Under the pieces are notes generated by a model. That model saw only the letters and a program-made list of their open reading frames with translations, was not told the DNA's origin and ran no database searches. The translations under genes were made by a program, and so were the position numbers. From positions 1-64,000 of the forward strand of contig NZ_RZUF01000005.1 in the NCBI RefSeq assembly GCF_004005375.1: a stretch of DNA of 64,000 nt. Direction: 5' to 3'. Source of the stretch: Rheinheimera sediminis. Its GTDB lineage: Bacteria; Pseudomonadota; Gammaproteobacteria; Enterobacterales; Alteromonadaceae. Positions 52,455-62,433 of this stretch are shown one piece after another. The number at the start of each line of letters is the position of its first letter. The first letter of the stretch is position 1.

Positions 52455-53063
52455 GTGAAGAGTTCAGCTTTAGCTCGTTGGATGCGTTGGTTACATACCT
52501 ACAGCGCGATGTTGGTATTGTTACTGCTGTTATTTTTTGCCATTACGGGTATTACCTTGAACCATCCTGAGCTCAGCAGCAGCTTGGGGAAAACCAGTCA
52601 GCAGTTGGAGTTGGAACTGCCAGAACAGTTACCTGATCTGCTCAATATTCCTGACAATCAGCAACAAGGAGCTTTGGCCTTGTATGTTGACTGGTTAAAG
52701 CAAGAGCACCAGTTGCAGGGCGGCTACAACCTGAATTTTTCGCCTGAAGATGAGCTGCTGGAAGTCGATTTTAAACGCCCTGCCGGTTACGCCTCAGTGG
52801 TGATTAATTTAGCAGAGCGCACTGCAGAGCTTGATGCAGAGTTTGGCGGTTATCTGGCCTTGGCCAACGATTTACATAAAGGCCGTTACGCGGGTAGCAG
52901 CTGGAAATGGCTGATTGATATTACAGCTGTGTTTTGTGTGTTGTTTTCGCTGTCCGGATTTTATTTATTGTGGCGCCAGCCCAACCGGAGAGATTTTGGC
53001 AATGCCACGGCTGTAGCTGGTTTGGTATTAGCTTTATTAGCTTATATAGCTTCGTTTCATTAA
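52455..53063 (+). CDS. PepSY-associated transmembrane protein
   Basis: 202 aa. The N-terminal helix WMRWLHTYSAMLVLLLLLFFAITGITLNHPE and a C-terminal pair (WLIDITAVFCVLFSLSGFYLLW and AVAGLVLALLAYIASF) flank a periplasmic PepSY-like domain. Such proteins in Fur-regulated loci are thought to handle siderophore reduction or ferric uptake, without direct proof here. The GTG at 52455 has a GGGG run upstream; the frame opens at 52401. First of three genes (gaps of 11 and 4 bases). Confidence 0.82.
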   Translation: MKSSALARWMRWLHTYSAMLVLLLLLFFAITGITLNHPELSSSLGKTSQQLELELPEQLPDLLNIPDNQQQGALALYVDWLKQEHQLQGGYNLNFSPEDELLEVDFKRPAGYASVVINLAERTAELDAEFGGYLALANDLHKGRYAGSSWKWLIDITAVFCVLFSLSGFYLLWRQPNRRDFGNATAVAGLVLALLAYIASFH

Positions 53064-53074
53064 GAGGGAAATTT

Positions 53075-53569
53075 ATGCGCACATATTTAGTCGCCGCGTT
53101 GTTGCTTTGTTGCGGCACTGCCATAGCTCAGCAAGAACTGGAAGTTCAGGTTGAACTGCCAAAAATTGAGACTGGCACTTACCACAGACCTTATGTGGCT
53201 GTATGGATCGAAGATGAACAACAACAACCTGTACGGCTGGTGGAAGCCTGGTTAGATAAGCCTGACTGGATTAAAGACTTACGCCGTTTCTGGCGCAAAT
53301 TGGGCCGTAGTGAGCCGCAATTGGTGGACGCAAGAACAGGTGCCACCAAAGGTCCTGGCAGCTATAAAGTGCGTTGGGATGGTAAAGACGAACAAGGTAA
53401 AGCTGTGGCTGCAGGTAACTATGTGCTTTTTGTCGAAGCAGCCCGCGAACAAGGCGGACGTAATCTGGCGAAGCAAGCATTCAGCTGGGACGGCAGCGCT
53501 GTTCAGATCGACATACAAGCCAGCACTGAGCTGGGAAAAATTAAACTTACTTCAGTACAGGGAAACTAG
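53075..53569 (+). CDS. Exported DUF2271 protein
   Basis: 164 aa with a signal peptide (MRTYLVAALLLCCGTAIA). The motif TYHRPYVAVWIEDEQQQPVRLVEAWLDKPDWIKDLRRFWRK and the end GRNLAKQAFSWDG fit DUF2271. The fold is beta-rich and FlgD-like (YKVRWDGKDEQGKAVAAGNYVLFVEA). Middle gene of the PepSY-DUF2271-DUF4198 operon, a set found repeatedly beside iron-regulated TonB receptors. Role unknown. AGAGGGA precedes the ATG. Confidence 0.85.
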   Translation: MRTYLVAALLLCCGTAIAQQELEVQVELPKIETGTYHRPYVAVWIEDEQQQPVRLVEAWLDKPDWIKDLRRFWRKLGRSEPQLVDARTGATKGPGSYKVRWDGKDEQGKAVAAGNYVLFVEAAREQGGRNLAKQAFSWDGSAVQIDIQASTELGKIKLTSVQGN

Positions 53570-53573
53570 TCCA

Positions 53574-54377
53574 ATGAAAAAATCTATTTTGGCTTCACTA
53601 CTGCTGGCGACAGCGGTCAGCGCTCCGGCTCTGGCTCACACCTTATGGGTAGTACCAAGTCATTTTGTCTTGTCAAAAACAGGCAGCTGGGTGTCTGCTG
53701 ATGTCAGTGCCGCCAATATGACTTTTGTCGCCGACAAAGGTATTCCGGTAGACAATGTGGCTTTATATACACCAGATGGTAAACAGCAGGCCATTGAGCA
53801 TAAGTACCAGGGTAAACGTAAATCTCAGGTTGACGCACAACTGAATGCTGAAGGTACTTACAGGCTGGAGTTAGGTGGCCCGGCACGTTTTAGCACTATG
53901 TACAAAGTTGGTGATGAACGTAAACGCCTGATGGCCGACAAAAAGACCCGTGCTAAAGAACTACCGGCGAATGCCACAGACGTAGTGACCAGCCAAAGCC
54001 GCAGCCGCTCTATAGCTTTTATCACAGTAAATAAACCAACCTCAGAAGTGTTGGCACTGAAAAACCAAGGTTTGGAGTTTAAAAGCTCAGTGCACCCGGC
54101 TGACATAGTAGCGGGCGAGCCTGTGACTTTTACCTTTTTAGTCAATGGTAAGGCGCAAGCTGGTGTTGAACTGGAAGTGTCGTACGAAGGGGAGCGCTAC
54201 CGTGATGAAGCAGGTCGCATTCAGCATAAAACTGACGCCAGTGGCCAGTTTACTTACACCCCTGTTGAAGCGGGCGTATTTCTGATTGAAGCCTCTTATT
54301 CAGCTAAAGCTGAATCTGAATTGGCTGACCAAATCCGCGAAGGCTTAACTTTAACTTTAGAAGCTGCTTTACCTTAA
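53574..54377 (+). CDS. Exported DUF4198 (NikM-like) protein
   Basis: 267 aa with a signal peptide ending ALAH, after which HTLWVVPSHFVLSKTGSWVSADVSAAN is the conserved start of DUF4198. In the C-terminal half is a beta sandwich (LVNGKAQAGVELEVSYEGERYRDEAGRIQHKTDASGQFTYTPVEAGVFLIEASY). The N-terminal His after the cleavage site is conserved and may bind metal. Last gene of the operon, closed by a terminator. Periplasmic metal handling in uptake is plausible. Confidence 0.86.
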   Translation: MKKSILASLLLATAVSAPALAHTLWVVPSHFVLSKTGSWVSADVSAANMTFVADKGIPVDNVALYTPDGKQQAIEHKYQGKRKSQVDAQLNAEGTYRLELGGPARFSTMYKVGDERKRLMADKKTRAKELPANATDVVTSQSRSRSIAFITVNKPTSEVLALKNQGLEFKSSVHPADIVAGEPVTFTFLVNGKAQAGVELEVSYEGERYRDEAGRIQHKTDASGQFTYTPVEAGVFLIEASYSAKAESELADQIREGLTLTLEAALP

Positions 54378-54387
54378 GTCTGTTTAA

Positions 54388-54416
54388 GCCTCTGTGTCAC
54401 TGGCACAGAGGCGCTT
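54388..54416 (+). terminator. Terminator of the PepSY operon
   Basis: Stem GCCTCTGTG / CACAGAGGC with a 7-base loop, then GCTTTT. Confidence 0.75.
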
Positions 54417-54447
54417 TTCAAAGCGAAGATAAATGTCTAACACCTGG

Positions 54448-57400
54448 CTAAAACTGAAAGCTGAGGGTAAATGTGGCAAAGCGACCTGTTTGCACAAAAG
54501 AGCCATTGCCTCCCGCATCCTGAGTCCCTAAATATTGAGTACTTCGTCCCAGAGTTTTATAAAAGCTAACGTCATTTAACAGGTTTTCCAGCTGTACGCT
54601 AAAAGAAAAAGGGCTGTATTTATAGATCATCGACAAATCCAGTCGCTGACTAGACTGTAAATATTTGTCCAAACCAGAATCCGAAACACTTAATAATTGT
54701 TTTCCTGTATGCACCCAGTTTGCCGCGATCAGATAACTGTCAGACTGATAAAATATCTGTAGCTTATAATTTTGTTTTGGCGCACGTGGCATTTCAATAG
54801 TCGCCCCGTCTGAAACAAGGCTGTTTTGCATCCAGCTGTGCTGCACTGTCGCGGACAGATCCACCCCAGTGTTTTGCCAAAAATAGGGCAAATAGTCGAA
54901 TTGGTGGCGAAGATGAAAATCTACACCACGAAGCTGGGCAGGATAACCATTGAGAGGTTGAGTCAGAGTTACTTTATGGTTATTTGGCATAAAAGAAATA
55001 TTGCCAGTATAAATTACATCTTTGATTTTTTTATAATAAAACGCCAGCTCAGCTAAAGATGACGAGCTCAAATACCACTCAGCACTCAGATCATAATTCA
55101 TTGCCCGTTCTGGCTTTAACTGAGGATTGGCACGGGAAATGGTGCTGACTTGATCGGTCAAACTATCGTATTCAATGCTTTCTGCCTCTGCCAATTGAGC
55201 AAAGGCGGCTCTTGAGATTGCGCGACGCGCTGCAAAACGAAAGAGCAGCTCTGGGTCGGATTGATAGGAAATATTCAAATTAGGTAGTAGTACAGCATGA
55301 TCAAGGCTGAAATCAACAAACTGATGGGGCTCTTTTACGGTGTCCCAATGAGTGACAAGCATTCGGCTTTTCTCAATACGTAGCCCAGGTACAATAGTGA
55401 AGCCGGCTATGCTCCCTTTAGCTTGCAGGTAAACGGCAGAGTTATACTCTGTACCTTTTATAGTGTTACGGTTGTAATCATCTACAGTGTAGCGGCCTGG
55501 GTTTGGCTCACCACTTGGGCTAAATAAATCTTGATAGGCCAAAGGGAGCAGGGTGTTTTCAAAATAATCCCTGTGGTAGACCTTAAAATTGGGCACCAAG
55601 CCACGCATAAAGTCGATAGTTGTGCCGGCTAATTCAGCTCCGGTTGGTCCTTGCGGAGCAGTGCTCTGTGGTAACCGGCCTTCCACCTTTGGAATAACGT
55701 AATTAGCGCCATTATTACCTGTCATTGCGCGGTTAAAATGAGTTCGAATCGATTGATTGTGCTCAATACCCATTTTAATCTCGCTGAGTACAGACAAACT
55801 TTGGTACTCAAGTTCCAGTTTTGTATCATAGAAGGAGTTTCGTGAGCTGCTGTCACTGCCCTGAAACTTTCGTACCCGCACCGAGCCAGGGTCCAGCAAA
55901 TAATCTCGGGTGCTGGGGCTATCAAACGCCAGATTAAGTCGTTGTGGGTTAGAGATATCAAAGGTAAATGAACCAGGCGTGCTTAAGCCATTTAAACTAC
56001 TCTCCACATAATCTGGCCGTTCAATACGGCTATCTGCAGCGGCAACATGAAAAGCGAGATCCCAGTCCGCATCAATAGCTGTGTCACCACCCAGTTGCAA
56101 TGTACTGAGAACTTCACTGTAGTCTCGAGTCTGAAAGTAACCGCTGGCCACAACACCTTGTGGTTGAAACAGTCCTTGTTGGTTATAAACCTGTTCAACA
56201 CCACGGACTAATTTACGTTGTACATCAGAACCTGTGGCGTCATATCGACTAACATTCCCCCGAAAAAACAGCTTGTGGGCGCCCTTTCGATAATCCAGGG
56301 AAAAGTTACCACCTGTTCGCTCTACCAGTGAATGGTAAAAATCAAAACGGATATCCGTTGGCATCAGCCCCTCACGTACCAGACGTAAATCACTGAGCTT
56401 TGATTCAGCGAGAGTGGCTGCAACATATCCTCCGGCTTCGAGGCTTTCTGCTGCCGCATATTTTTGCTGTTGATAAGCAGAAGTGTAAAAAGCCCATTCG
56501 TCGTCCTCACCCCATAACTGACCCAGATCTAGCTGTGTCACTTTACCTGGTGTGGAAAAACCATGTTTCTCCGATAAATCCGAATAGGTGAAACCTGAAG
56601 TAACCCGAAGATAATCCGGCCCAAAATCAAAACCATTGGGGCTAACGATGTTAATCACACCACCAATTCCTTCTCCTCCCCATTCAACAGTCGGGGTTTT
56701 AAGGATACGAACTGAATCTAAACTATTGGGCATAATCATTTTTAACGACAACGACCGCGAGAATGGATCTGCTCCCTGCACCTGAATACCATTTACATAG
56801 GTGGAGGTGTAGTCAGAATTCATACTACGAACAGACACATATTCTGATTCGCCTGTAGCGGCTTGCCCCAAACGCATATCGGCATAAGCAATAACACTTG
56901 GCAGTATGTTCAGAGCATCTGAAATAGTACTACTCGCTGACAAAGCTAAAGCGTCTTTTGAGATGAAGGCATTGTTACCTACCCAGCCCTTTTTATGTGC
57001 CAGCCCGTTGTCACTGTTCCACAAACGCTGTCCAATGACCCTGAGGTTATAGATGTCTGTGTGCTGAGTAGCTGCTGCTACTTTTTCAACAGCTGGACTG
57101 GAAGCTACAGATTTGATTTCTTTTAGCGGGATAATGACATAAAAACCTTCGCCACTGGTTTGAAAACTAAGCTGATGCCCTTTCAACAAAGCACTCAGCA
57201 TTTGATCTGCACTAAGGCGACCACTTACACCTGCTACTTTTTTATCTTTGATCAGGTCAAAGTCAGCATAAATGGTAATTTGCATTTGCTCTGAAGCAGA
57301 CATCAGAGCTTTTTGTAGTGAAGAAGGAGCTATGGCTATATTTAAACTGCTCTGCTGGATTTCATTCGCTGTGCTAAAAAAGCTCATCAACGCCAGACTC

Positions 57401-57522
57401 AAAACCAGCTTTTTTGGCACAGCAAGGTGAAAAGATGGCCAATGAAGTAAGTTGAAGCGACCGCAAGCCCGCAGTTTAGCGATGATGATAGTGACAAACT
57501 CAAAGTGGGACCTGGTCAACAA
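54448..57522 (-). CDS. TonB-dependent transducer with STN domain
   Basis: Up to 1024 aa. After a signal-like region comes the STN domain (SLNIAIAPSSLQKALMSASEQMQITIYADFDLI...VSGRLSADQMLSALLKGHQLSF, about residues 60-120), which passes a signal to the FecR anti-sigma protein. Then come the plug (LPSVIAYADMRLGQAATGESEYVSVRSMNSDYTSTYVNG, EGIGGVINIVSP) and a barrel ending TFTLSFQF. Paralogous to the receptor at 59570. The start is uncertain: TTG at 57522, or GTG at 57420 giving a cleaner signal peptide (VPKKLVLSLALMSFF). It lies 46 bases behind fecR in the sigma-fecR-transducer operon. Confidence 0.88.
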   Translation of the reverse strand: MLTRSHFEFVTIIIAKLRACGRFNLLHWPSFHLAVPKKLVLSLALMSFFSTANEIQQSSLNIAIAPSSLQKALMSASEQMQITIYADFDLIKDKKVAGVSGRLSADQMLSALLKGHQLSFQTSGEGFYVIIPLKEIKSVASSPAVEKVAAATQHTDIYNLRVIGQRLWNSDNGLAHKKGWVGNNAFISKDALALSASSTISDALNILPSVIAYADMRLGQAATGESEYVSVRSMNSDYTSTYVNGIQVQGADPFSRSLSLKMIMPNSLDSVRILKTPTVEWGGEGIGGVINIVSPNGFDFGPDYLRVTSGFTYSDLSEKHGFSTPGKVTQLDLGQLWGEDDEWAFYTSAYQQQKYAAAESLEAGGYVAATLAESKLSDLRLVREGLMPTDIRFDFYHSLVERTGGNFSLDYRKGAHKLFFRGNVSRYDATGSDVQRKLVRGVEQVYNQQGLFQPQGVVASGYFQTRDYSEVLSTLQLGGDTAIDADWDLAFHVAAADSRIERPDYVESSLNGLSTPGSFTFDISNPQRLNLAFDSPSTRDYLLDPGSVRVRKFQGSDSSSRNSFYDTKLELEYQSLSVLSEIKMGIEHNQSIRTHFNRAMTGNNGANYVIPKVEGRLPQSTAPQGPTGAELAGTTIDFMRGLVPNFKVYHRDYFENTLLPLAYQDLFSPSGEPNPGRYTVDDYNRNTIKGTEYNSAVYLQAKGSIAGFTIVPGLRIEKSRMLVTHWDTVKEPHQFVDFSLDHAVLLPNLNISYQSDPELLFRFAARRAISRAAFAQLAEAESIEYDSLTDQVSTISRANPQLKPERAMNYDLSAEWYLSSSSLAELAFYYKKIKDVIYTGNISFMPNNHKVTLTQPLNGYPAQLRGVDFHLRHQFDYLPYFWQNTGVDLSATVQHSWMQNSLVSDGATIEMPRAPKQNYKLQIFYQSDSYLIAANWVHTGKQLLSVSDSGLDKYLQSSQRLDLSMIYKYSPFSFSVQLENLLNDVSFYKTLGRSTQYLGTQDAGGNGSFVQTGRFATFTLSFQF

Positions 57523-57568
57523 AATCTACCTCTTCATGTTGTCAACTATCACCTTGGCTCGCACTTTG

Positions 57569-58612
57569 TCAGTAAGGTTTCGCCTTGCTGATTAATATTT
57601 CTGTTGGTGTATCCACAATATGCACAGCCTCTGCGACTTGTATCGCAGCAATAAGCTGCTCTGTTTTATCAGCTGCAACAGACAAGGTGATGCGTTTATC
57701 CCGTAACGTTTTATCTAATAAGCGAATTTTCTTGGTTCTATACCTATTAATTTCGGCGGTGATCACTGAAAGTTTTTCTCCCTGATAGACCAGCCTACCT
57801 GAGCGCCAGGCCAGCACATCATCAATATCAAAGGCTGTAGCGTTGCTAATGACACCTTGTTTGTCAGCCCGCACCATCTGCCCGGCGTTAATTTTTCTCA
57901 GAGCAAGCTGAGGCTCAGACTGAGCATTGGCGTACGATTTAACATCCACTATGCCATGAGTCACTGATACGGTAACTCCTTCATCATCAGAGTTCAGGTC
58001 AAACGCCGTGCCTACAGCTGTTGCTGTTGCGTTGCCAGCTCTGACCACAAATGGCCTGGATGGATCTGGGGACACATCAAAATAAGCTCGCCCTTTCAGT
58101 AAATTCAAGCTTCTGGCATGCTGATTAAATGATACTGTCAGACTGGAATCTGCAGACAATACGACTTTGGAGTTGTCCTCCAGAGTGATGGTGCGTGTTT
58201 GTGCGATATGGCTTACATAGCGAGTGGTAGCAAACTGTGTATCTTGTTCAAACCACCAGACTGCAGTGCTTGCGATCAAAACCAGACTTGCCGCCAGAGC
58301 TGCGAACCTATTGCGCATTGCGGCCCTTGGTTGAAGCTGAGGATGCTCCACCTCAGGTTCAGCATTCAATCCCGAGCTGAGCTCGACCTGTTCAGCCAGA
58401 GGTAGCGAACACAATCCGATATCACGCCATAGCTGTTCGGCATCTTTGTAGGCTTGCACATGCTCTGGTGACTGAGCTAACCAGGCACGAAAAGCAACTT
58501 TTCCAGCCTCGCTAACCTGACCTGAGTATAGATAGACTAACCATTCATCGGCAGCGTCAATTGGATCGGCACTATTCTCAGCGGGGAAAGGTAGTTCTTG
58601 TTGTAGAGTCAT
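57569..58612 (-). CDS. FecR-family anti-sigma factor
   Basis: 347 aa. A cytoplasmic N-terminal DUF4880 region (DAADEWLVYLYSGQVSEAGKVAFRAWLAQSPEHVQAYKDAEQLWRDI) binds the sigma factor. A membrane helix (FAALAASLVLIASTAVWWF, about 104-122) follows, then the periplasmic FecR domain (RTITLEDNSKVVLSADSSLTVSFNQHARSLNLLKGRAYFDVSPDPSRPFVV). The C-terminus would contact the STN domain of the TonB transducer. It starts 5 bases after the sigma gene. Confidence 0.92.
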   Translation of the reverse strand: MTLQQELPFPAENSADPIDAADEWLVYLYSGQVSEAGKVAFRAWLAQSPEHVQAYKDAEQLWRDIGLCSLPLAEQVELSSGLNAEPEVEHPQLQPRAAMRNRFAALAASLVLIASTAVWWFEQDTQFATTRYVSHIAQTRTITLEDNSKVVLSADSSLTVSFNQHARSLNLLKGRAYFDVSPDPSRPFVVRAGNATATAVGTAFDLNSDDEGVTVSVTHGIVDVKSYANAQSEPQLALRKINAGQMVRADKQGVISNATAFDIDDVLAWRSGRLVYQGEKLSVITAEINRYRTKKIRLLDKTLRDKRITLSVAADKTEQLIAAIQVAEAVHIVDTPTEILISKAKPY

Positions 58613-58617
58613 TCGAA

Positions 58618-59232
58618 TTAACCTTCACCGACAGATTTTTTAGCCAACTCTTCACGTATGATTGAGAGCGATTTTTTCAATTGTCTGGATATGTCAGCCT
58701 GACTCCAGCCGGTTTGTTCTGTGATTTGCTCGTAACTTTTGCCTTCGATACGACTCAGGTAAAGTATCTTTTTCTGTTTCTCGGACAACAGTTCAATCCC
58801 TTTTATTAAATGCAGGCCACTTTTCTCTGCAGAATAGATGCGTTCAGGCGTCATTTCTTCCACATTTTCCGAAAATAAATGCAATTCTTGCTCAATAAAC
58901 TTTTGACTAGTGGCATGAGCCCGCACATCCAGTAGCGCAAAATTGACCGCTACTGTATATAAAAAAGCTTTTAGGTTGAGGATAGAATCAAGGTTTTCCA
59001 GCTCCAATAGCCGCGCAAAAGCTTTGTGGGCAATTTCTTCAGCATCTGCTGCATGCTTGCCATAGCGGCGCATTAACCAGCCACACAAGCTATGATGATG
59101 CTCCCGATAGAGAGCTTCGAGTTGTTTTTTTCCGCGTATTTTAGCCAGGTCTGTCACAACCCCTGTGATACCAGAAGTGCTTTTATTGTCGATTAAAGCC
59201 CCTGAGCTATGGTATTCGCTGATGTATTTCAT
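58618..59232 (-). CDS. ECF sigma factor, FecI-like
   Basis: 204 aa. Sigma2 region LEALYREHHHSLCGWLMRRYGKHAADAEEIAHKAFARLLELEN (with the DAEEIAHKAF core) and sigma4 region LSEKQKKILYLSRIEGKSYEQITEQTGWSQADISRQLKKSL. It directs RNA polymerase to transport genes when the transducer binds its ligand. First gene of sigma-fecR-transducer, divergent from the second TonB receptor at 59570; the 337 bases between carry both promoters. Confidence 0.92.
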   Translation of the reverse strand: MKYISEYHSSGALIDNKSTSGITGVVTDLAKIRGKKQLEALYREHHHSLCGWLMRRYGKHAADAEEIAHKAFARLLELENLDSILNLKAFLYTVAVNFALLDVRAHATSQKFIEQELHLFSENVEEMTPERIYSAEKSGLHLIKGIELLSEKQKKILYLSRIEGKSYEQITEQTGWSQADISRQLKKSLSIIREELAKKSVGEG

Positions 59233-59569
59233 TGTATTCCACGGGGGTTAAGATTAGGTTTAGCCTTTCGGCTATTCGTTACCTTCTAAGTACTTGCCGC
59301 GCGCTTATCTTGCGCCGCAAATCTAATTCAAAAATCAATCCAGCTTAAGCACCTAACCATGACCGAGCGCTCCGCTAACAAGGCCGCACTATAAAAACTT
59401 TTACTTAACTTATTTATGAAGTTTTTGTGAAGCTTGTGCCACAACTGAAAAATCCGGGGGACTTAAACATCAAGAGCCTGACATACCAAGCCAGAGCTAA
59501 ATTATTTCTGCGCCAGGCTTTGCGTATGGATACCGACATCAGGTTAATTTAAAGGTTTGGAAACACTAA
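59233..59569. other. Divergent promoter region between sigma factor and receptor
   Basis: 337 bases. A small TAGCC/GGCTA hairpin lies just upstream of the sigma gene. No Fur box and no ORF. The +strand part would carry an ECF-type promoter for the receptor, but I cannot define its -35/-10 elements. Confidence 0.4.
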
Positions 59570-62344
59570 ATGAAACATAGAACAACAGCTAATTCAGCGC
59601 TGGCCACCACCAGACAGCTCTCGAAGATATTCAAACTCTCATTACTTGCATCGGTAGTTGCAGCCGTAAATACCTACGCAGCAGAGGCGAGTGCCACTGC
59701 CGGAGATGACAAGACTATTGAGAAAATATCAGTCACAAGCAGTCGCATTATTGATGACGAGTCTGGTGCACTATTAGATAAAAAGTTAAGTGTTGGTGTA
59801 AACGCCATCATGTCGGCTAAAGCCATTATGGAAAGGCCAGGCGGCAATATCACAGACATACTATCCACCTTACCTAGTGTGACGGCTTATTCGGATATGG
59901 GCAAAGGCCAGGCAGCCACAGGTGAATCTGAGTTTTTGTCAGTCCGGGGCATAGATTCAAGCTATAACGCCTATTTGATGAACGGCATGCGTATGCCTCA
60001 GGCTGACTCTTCTACCCGAGCCATTTCAATGAAAATGATTGCGCCTTACGGCTTAAGCTCAGCGCGCATTGCAAAAACGCCAATGGCAGAAGACCCAGCT
60101 GACGCTATTGGCGCCATAGTGGAAATTAACACGCCAACAGGTTTTGAAAAAGGAGACGACTATCGCAACTTTACCGGAGGACTGAACTATTCAGAATTAG
60201 CCAACGACAGGGACTTTGATGCTACAGGTCACGTCGCTCAGTTTGAATTTGCCAATCTATACGGCGATGACCAGGACACTGGCTTTTACGGCACTATCTA
60301 TCATGAAACGCGTTATGCTGCAGGTGAGACACTGGAAGCCGTTTATACCCAAGCGCATCAATCAGAAAAAGATGTGACTGACTGGAGCACTCTGCAGCAC
60401 GGCCTCGTCGCTAAAGAGCTAAGGTTGGATTTTTATGAAACTGCCATCGAACGCTTTGGTGGAAATTTTTCCCTCGATCAAAAGCTGGAAAATGGTGATT
60501 TGTATTTACGAGCCAACTACGGCCATTACACAGCGGAAGGCTCTGATTCACAGCGTAAACTTTATATAGATTCGTCAACATTTGATAATCAAACAGGATT
60601 TTACACAGGTAAAACTGCTGGCTCCAATGGCTACTTCCAGCTACGCGATCAGGAAGCTACATTGGCCAACGTCCAAACTGGCGGTAACTGGATAATTCAG
60701 GAAAATCTGAACTTAGCCTATAACCTCTCGTTCGGGGATAGCGAAGTAAAAACTCCAAACTATATTGAAGGTAGTTTGTACAGCCAGAAGTATGATGGTG
60801 CCTTGAGTTTTGATTTATCAGATCCAACAAATCCGCAAATCAATTACAGCTCTGAGCAATTAAGAGCACAACTTACAGACCGGGATGCAGCACGATTCCG
60901 CAAAACTCAGGGCGGCGATGCGGCGGCCAAAAACACCATGTATGGTGTAAAACTGGATTTAAGCTATACACCTGGTGGCTTTTTCGATGAAATCAAAACT
61001 GGTGTTGATTACAGTGTGTCTGACAGAGACCAATATGACCGTCCTCTGGTACATGACAATGGCAATTACTCTATCCCAACACCTGATGGGAAACCCGGTG
61101 GTAGCTCAAATCCACAGGGCCCTTACGCCTCGCAGATTGCAGGCCAGGACATTAATTTCGGTAACGGTGTTTTCAACAACTTCCGGGTTTATGACCGCAG
61201 CTACTTTGAAAATTACATGCTGCCTGTGGCATTCACTGACGTCTTTACTGAAACAGGAGCACCAAACCCGGGGGCTTACACCCAGGATGATTGGAACCGC
61301 AAGACAGTTTACGGCACAGAAACCATCAGCGCGTTTTATCTCCAATCTAAGCATGAGGTGATGAATTGGAGTTTCGCCACTGGTATACGCTACGAAAATA
61401 CCGACTTTGAAGAGTCACATTGGTTATTGGATCGAGACAATCATCGTTTTATCAGCGACAGCAACAGCTACGGCCAGTATTCACCGAACTTAAACATCAG
61501 CTATCGTCCAACTGAAGATCTGGTCTATCGCTTTGCGGCCCGCCGCAGCTTCTCTCGGCCGGCCTTTTCGCTTATTGCCGGACCGGAAAGTTACAGTTAT
61601 AACGACAATACAGACCAGATTAAAAAAGTCACCCGCTCCAATCCGGATCTGAAACCAACCACGGCGAATAACTACGATGCAAGCATAGAATGGTATCCAA
61701 CAGATACATCTGTTATGGAAGTGGCTGTGTATCGTAAGGACTTCAACAACTTCATCTATACCGCCAGCACCACAGGAGGAGTTCCTCCGGCAGAATACGC
61801 TGATAACCTACAAGATGGCGTCACCTACGAAATGCCAGCGAATGGCAAAGGTGCAACATTAAAAGGCATAGAAACTCATACACGCTATAAGTTTCCGATG
61901 AATGGCAGCGTTTTTGATGGTTTTGGTATTGATGCAACTGCGACCTTTCAACATAGCACTGCCGAAAGCTCTGAAAGCAATAGACCAGGCGAAACCGCTT
62001 TACCCCGCTCGCCAAAACAAATGTACAACTTCCAGTTGTTCTACCAGGGTGATGAAATATCTACTGGTTTAACCTGGCAATATATTGGTCGTCAATTACT
62101 GAGCTTAACCAGTGATAAATTAGATAAATACTTACAAGCACACCAGCAATTAGACTTGAACGTGACTTACCGCCAGGACGACTGGTCAGTCACAGCACAA
62201 GTGCAAAATTTGCTTGATGATGAAGCCTTTTATAAAACTCTGGGGACAAGTAAAGACTATATGGGTAGTCAGGATGGTGGCGGTAACGGCTCCTATGTGG
62301 AAACAGGCCGCACCTTAAAAGTATTCGCCTCTTATCAATTCTAA
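59570..62344 (+). CDS. TonB-dependent receptor without STN domain
   Basis: 924 aa with an N-terminal signal region (ending near NTYAAEAS) and a TonB-box candidate (EKISVTSSRI). The plug (ITDILSTLPSVTAYSDMGKGQAATGESEFLSVRGID, then AIGAIVEINTPTGFE) and barrel, to the last KVFASYQF, correspond to the STN-containing transducer at 54448 along the whole length (for example LPSV.AY.DM..GQAATGESE, and a shared GGGNGSYVETGR-like C-terminus). It is followed by a strong terminator and then a PHP-like lipoprotein gene. It is probably the uptake receptor controlled by the sigma/FecR system. The ligand is unknown. Confidence 0.92.
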   Translation: MKHRTTANSALATTRQLSKIFKLSLLASVVAAVNTYAAEASATAGDDKTIEKISVTSSRIIDDESGALLDKKLSVGVNAIMSAKAIMERPGGNITDILSTLPSVTAYSDMGKGQAATGESEFLSVRGIDSSYNAYLMNGMRMPQADSSTRAISMKMIAPYGLSSARIAKTPMAEDPADAIGAIVEINTPTGFEKGDDYRNFTGGLNYSELANDRDFDATGHVAQFEFANLYGDDQDTGFYGTIYHETRYAAGETLEAVYTQAHQSEKDVTDWSTLQHGLVAKELRLDFYETAIERFGGNFSLDQKLENGDLYLRANYGHYTAEGSDSQRKLYIDSSTFDNQTGFYTGKTAGSNGYFQLRDQEATLANVQTGGNWIIQENLNLAYNLSFGDSEVKTPNYIEGSLYSQKYDGALSFDLSDPTNPQINYSSEQLRAQLTDRDAARFRKTQGGDAAAKNTMYGVKLDLSYTPGGFFDEIKTGVDYSVSDRDQYDRPLVHDNGNYSIPTPDGKPGGSSNPQGPYASQIAGQDINFGNGVFNNFRVYDRSYFENYMLPVAFTDVFTETGAPNPGAYTQDDWNRKTVYGTETISAFYLQSKHEVMNWSFATGIRYENTDFEESHWLLDRDNHRFISDSNSYGQYSPNLNISYRPTEDLVYRFAARRSFSRPAFSLIAGPESYSYNDNTDQIKKVTRSNPDLKPTTANNYDASIEWYPTDTSVMEVAVYRKDFNNFIYTASTTGGVPPAEYADNLQDGVTYEMPANGKGATLKGIETHTRYKFPMNGSVFDGFGIDATATFQHSTAESSESNRPGETALPRSPKQMYNFQLFYQGDEISTGLTWQYIGRQLLSLTSDKLDKYLQAHQQLDLNVTYRQDDWSVTAQVQNLLDDEAFYKTLGTSKDYMGSQDGGGNGSYVETGRTLKVFASYQF

Positions 62345-62350
62345 AAGCAA

Positions 62351-62382
62351 AAAGGGAACAATGCTGCATTGTTCCCTTTTTT
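62351..62382 (+). terminator. Terminator after the receptor
   Basis: 13-bp perfect stem AAAGGGAACAATG / CATTGTTCCCTTT with a 3-base loop, then T-run. Confidence 0.88.
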
Positions 62383-62433
62383 ATGACTCAGAGAAACACA
62401 GCTGTTTCATAAGAAAACCAAAGAGGAACGAAA

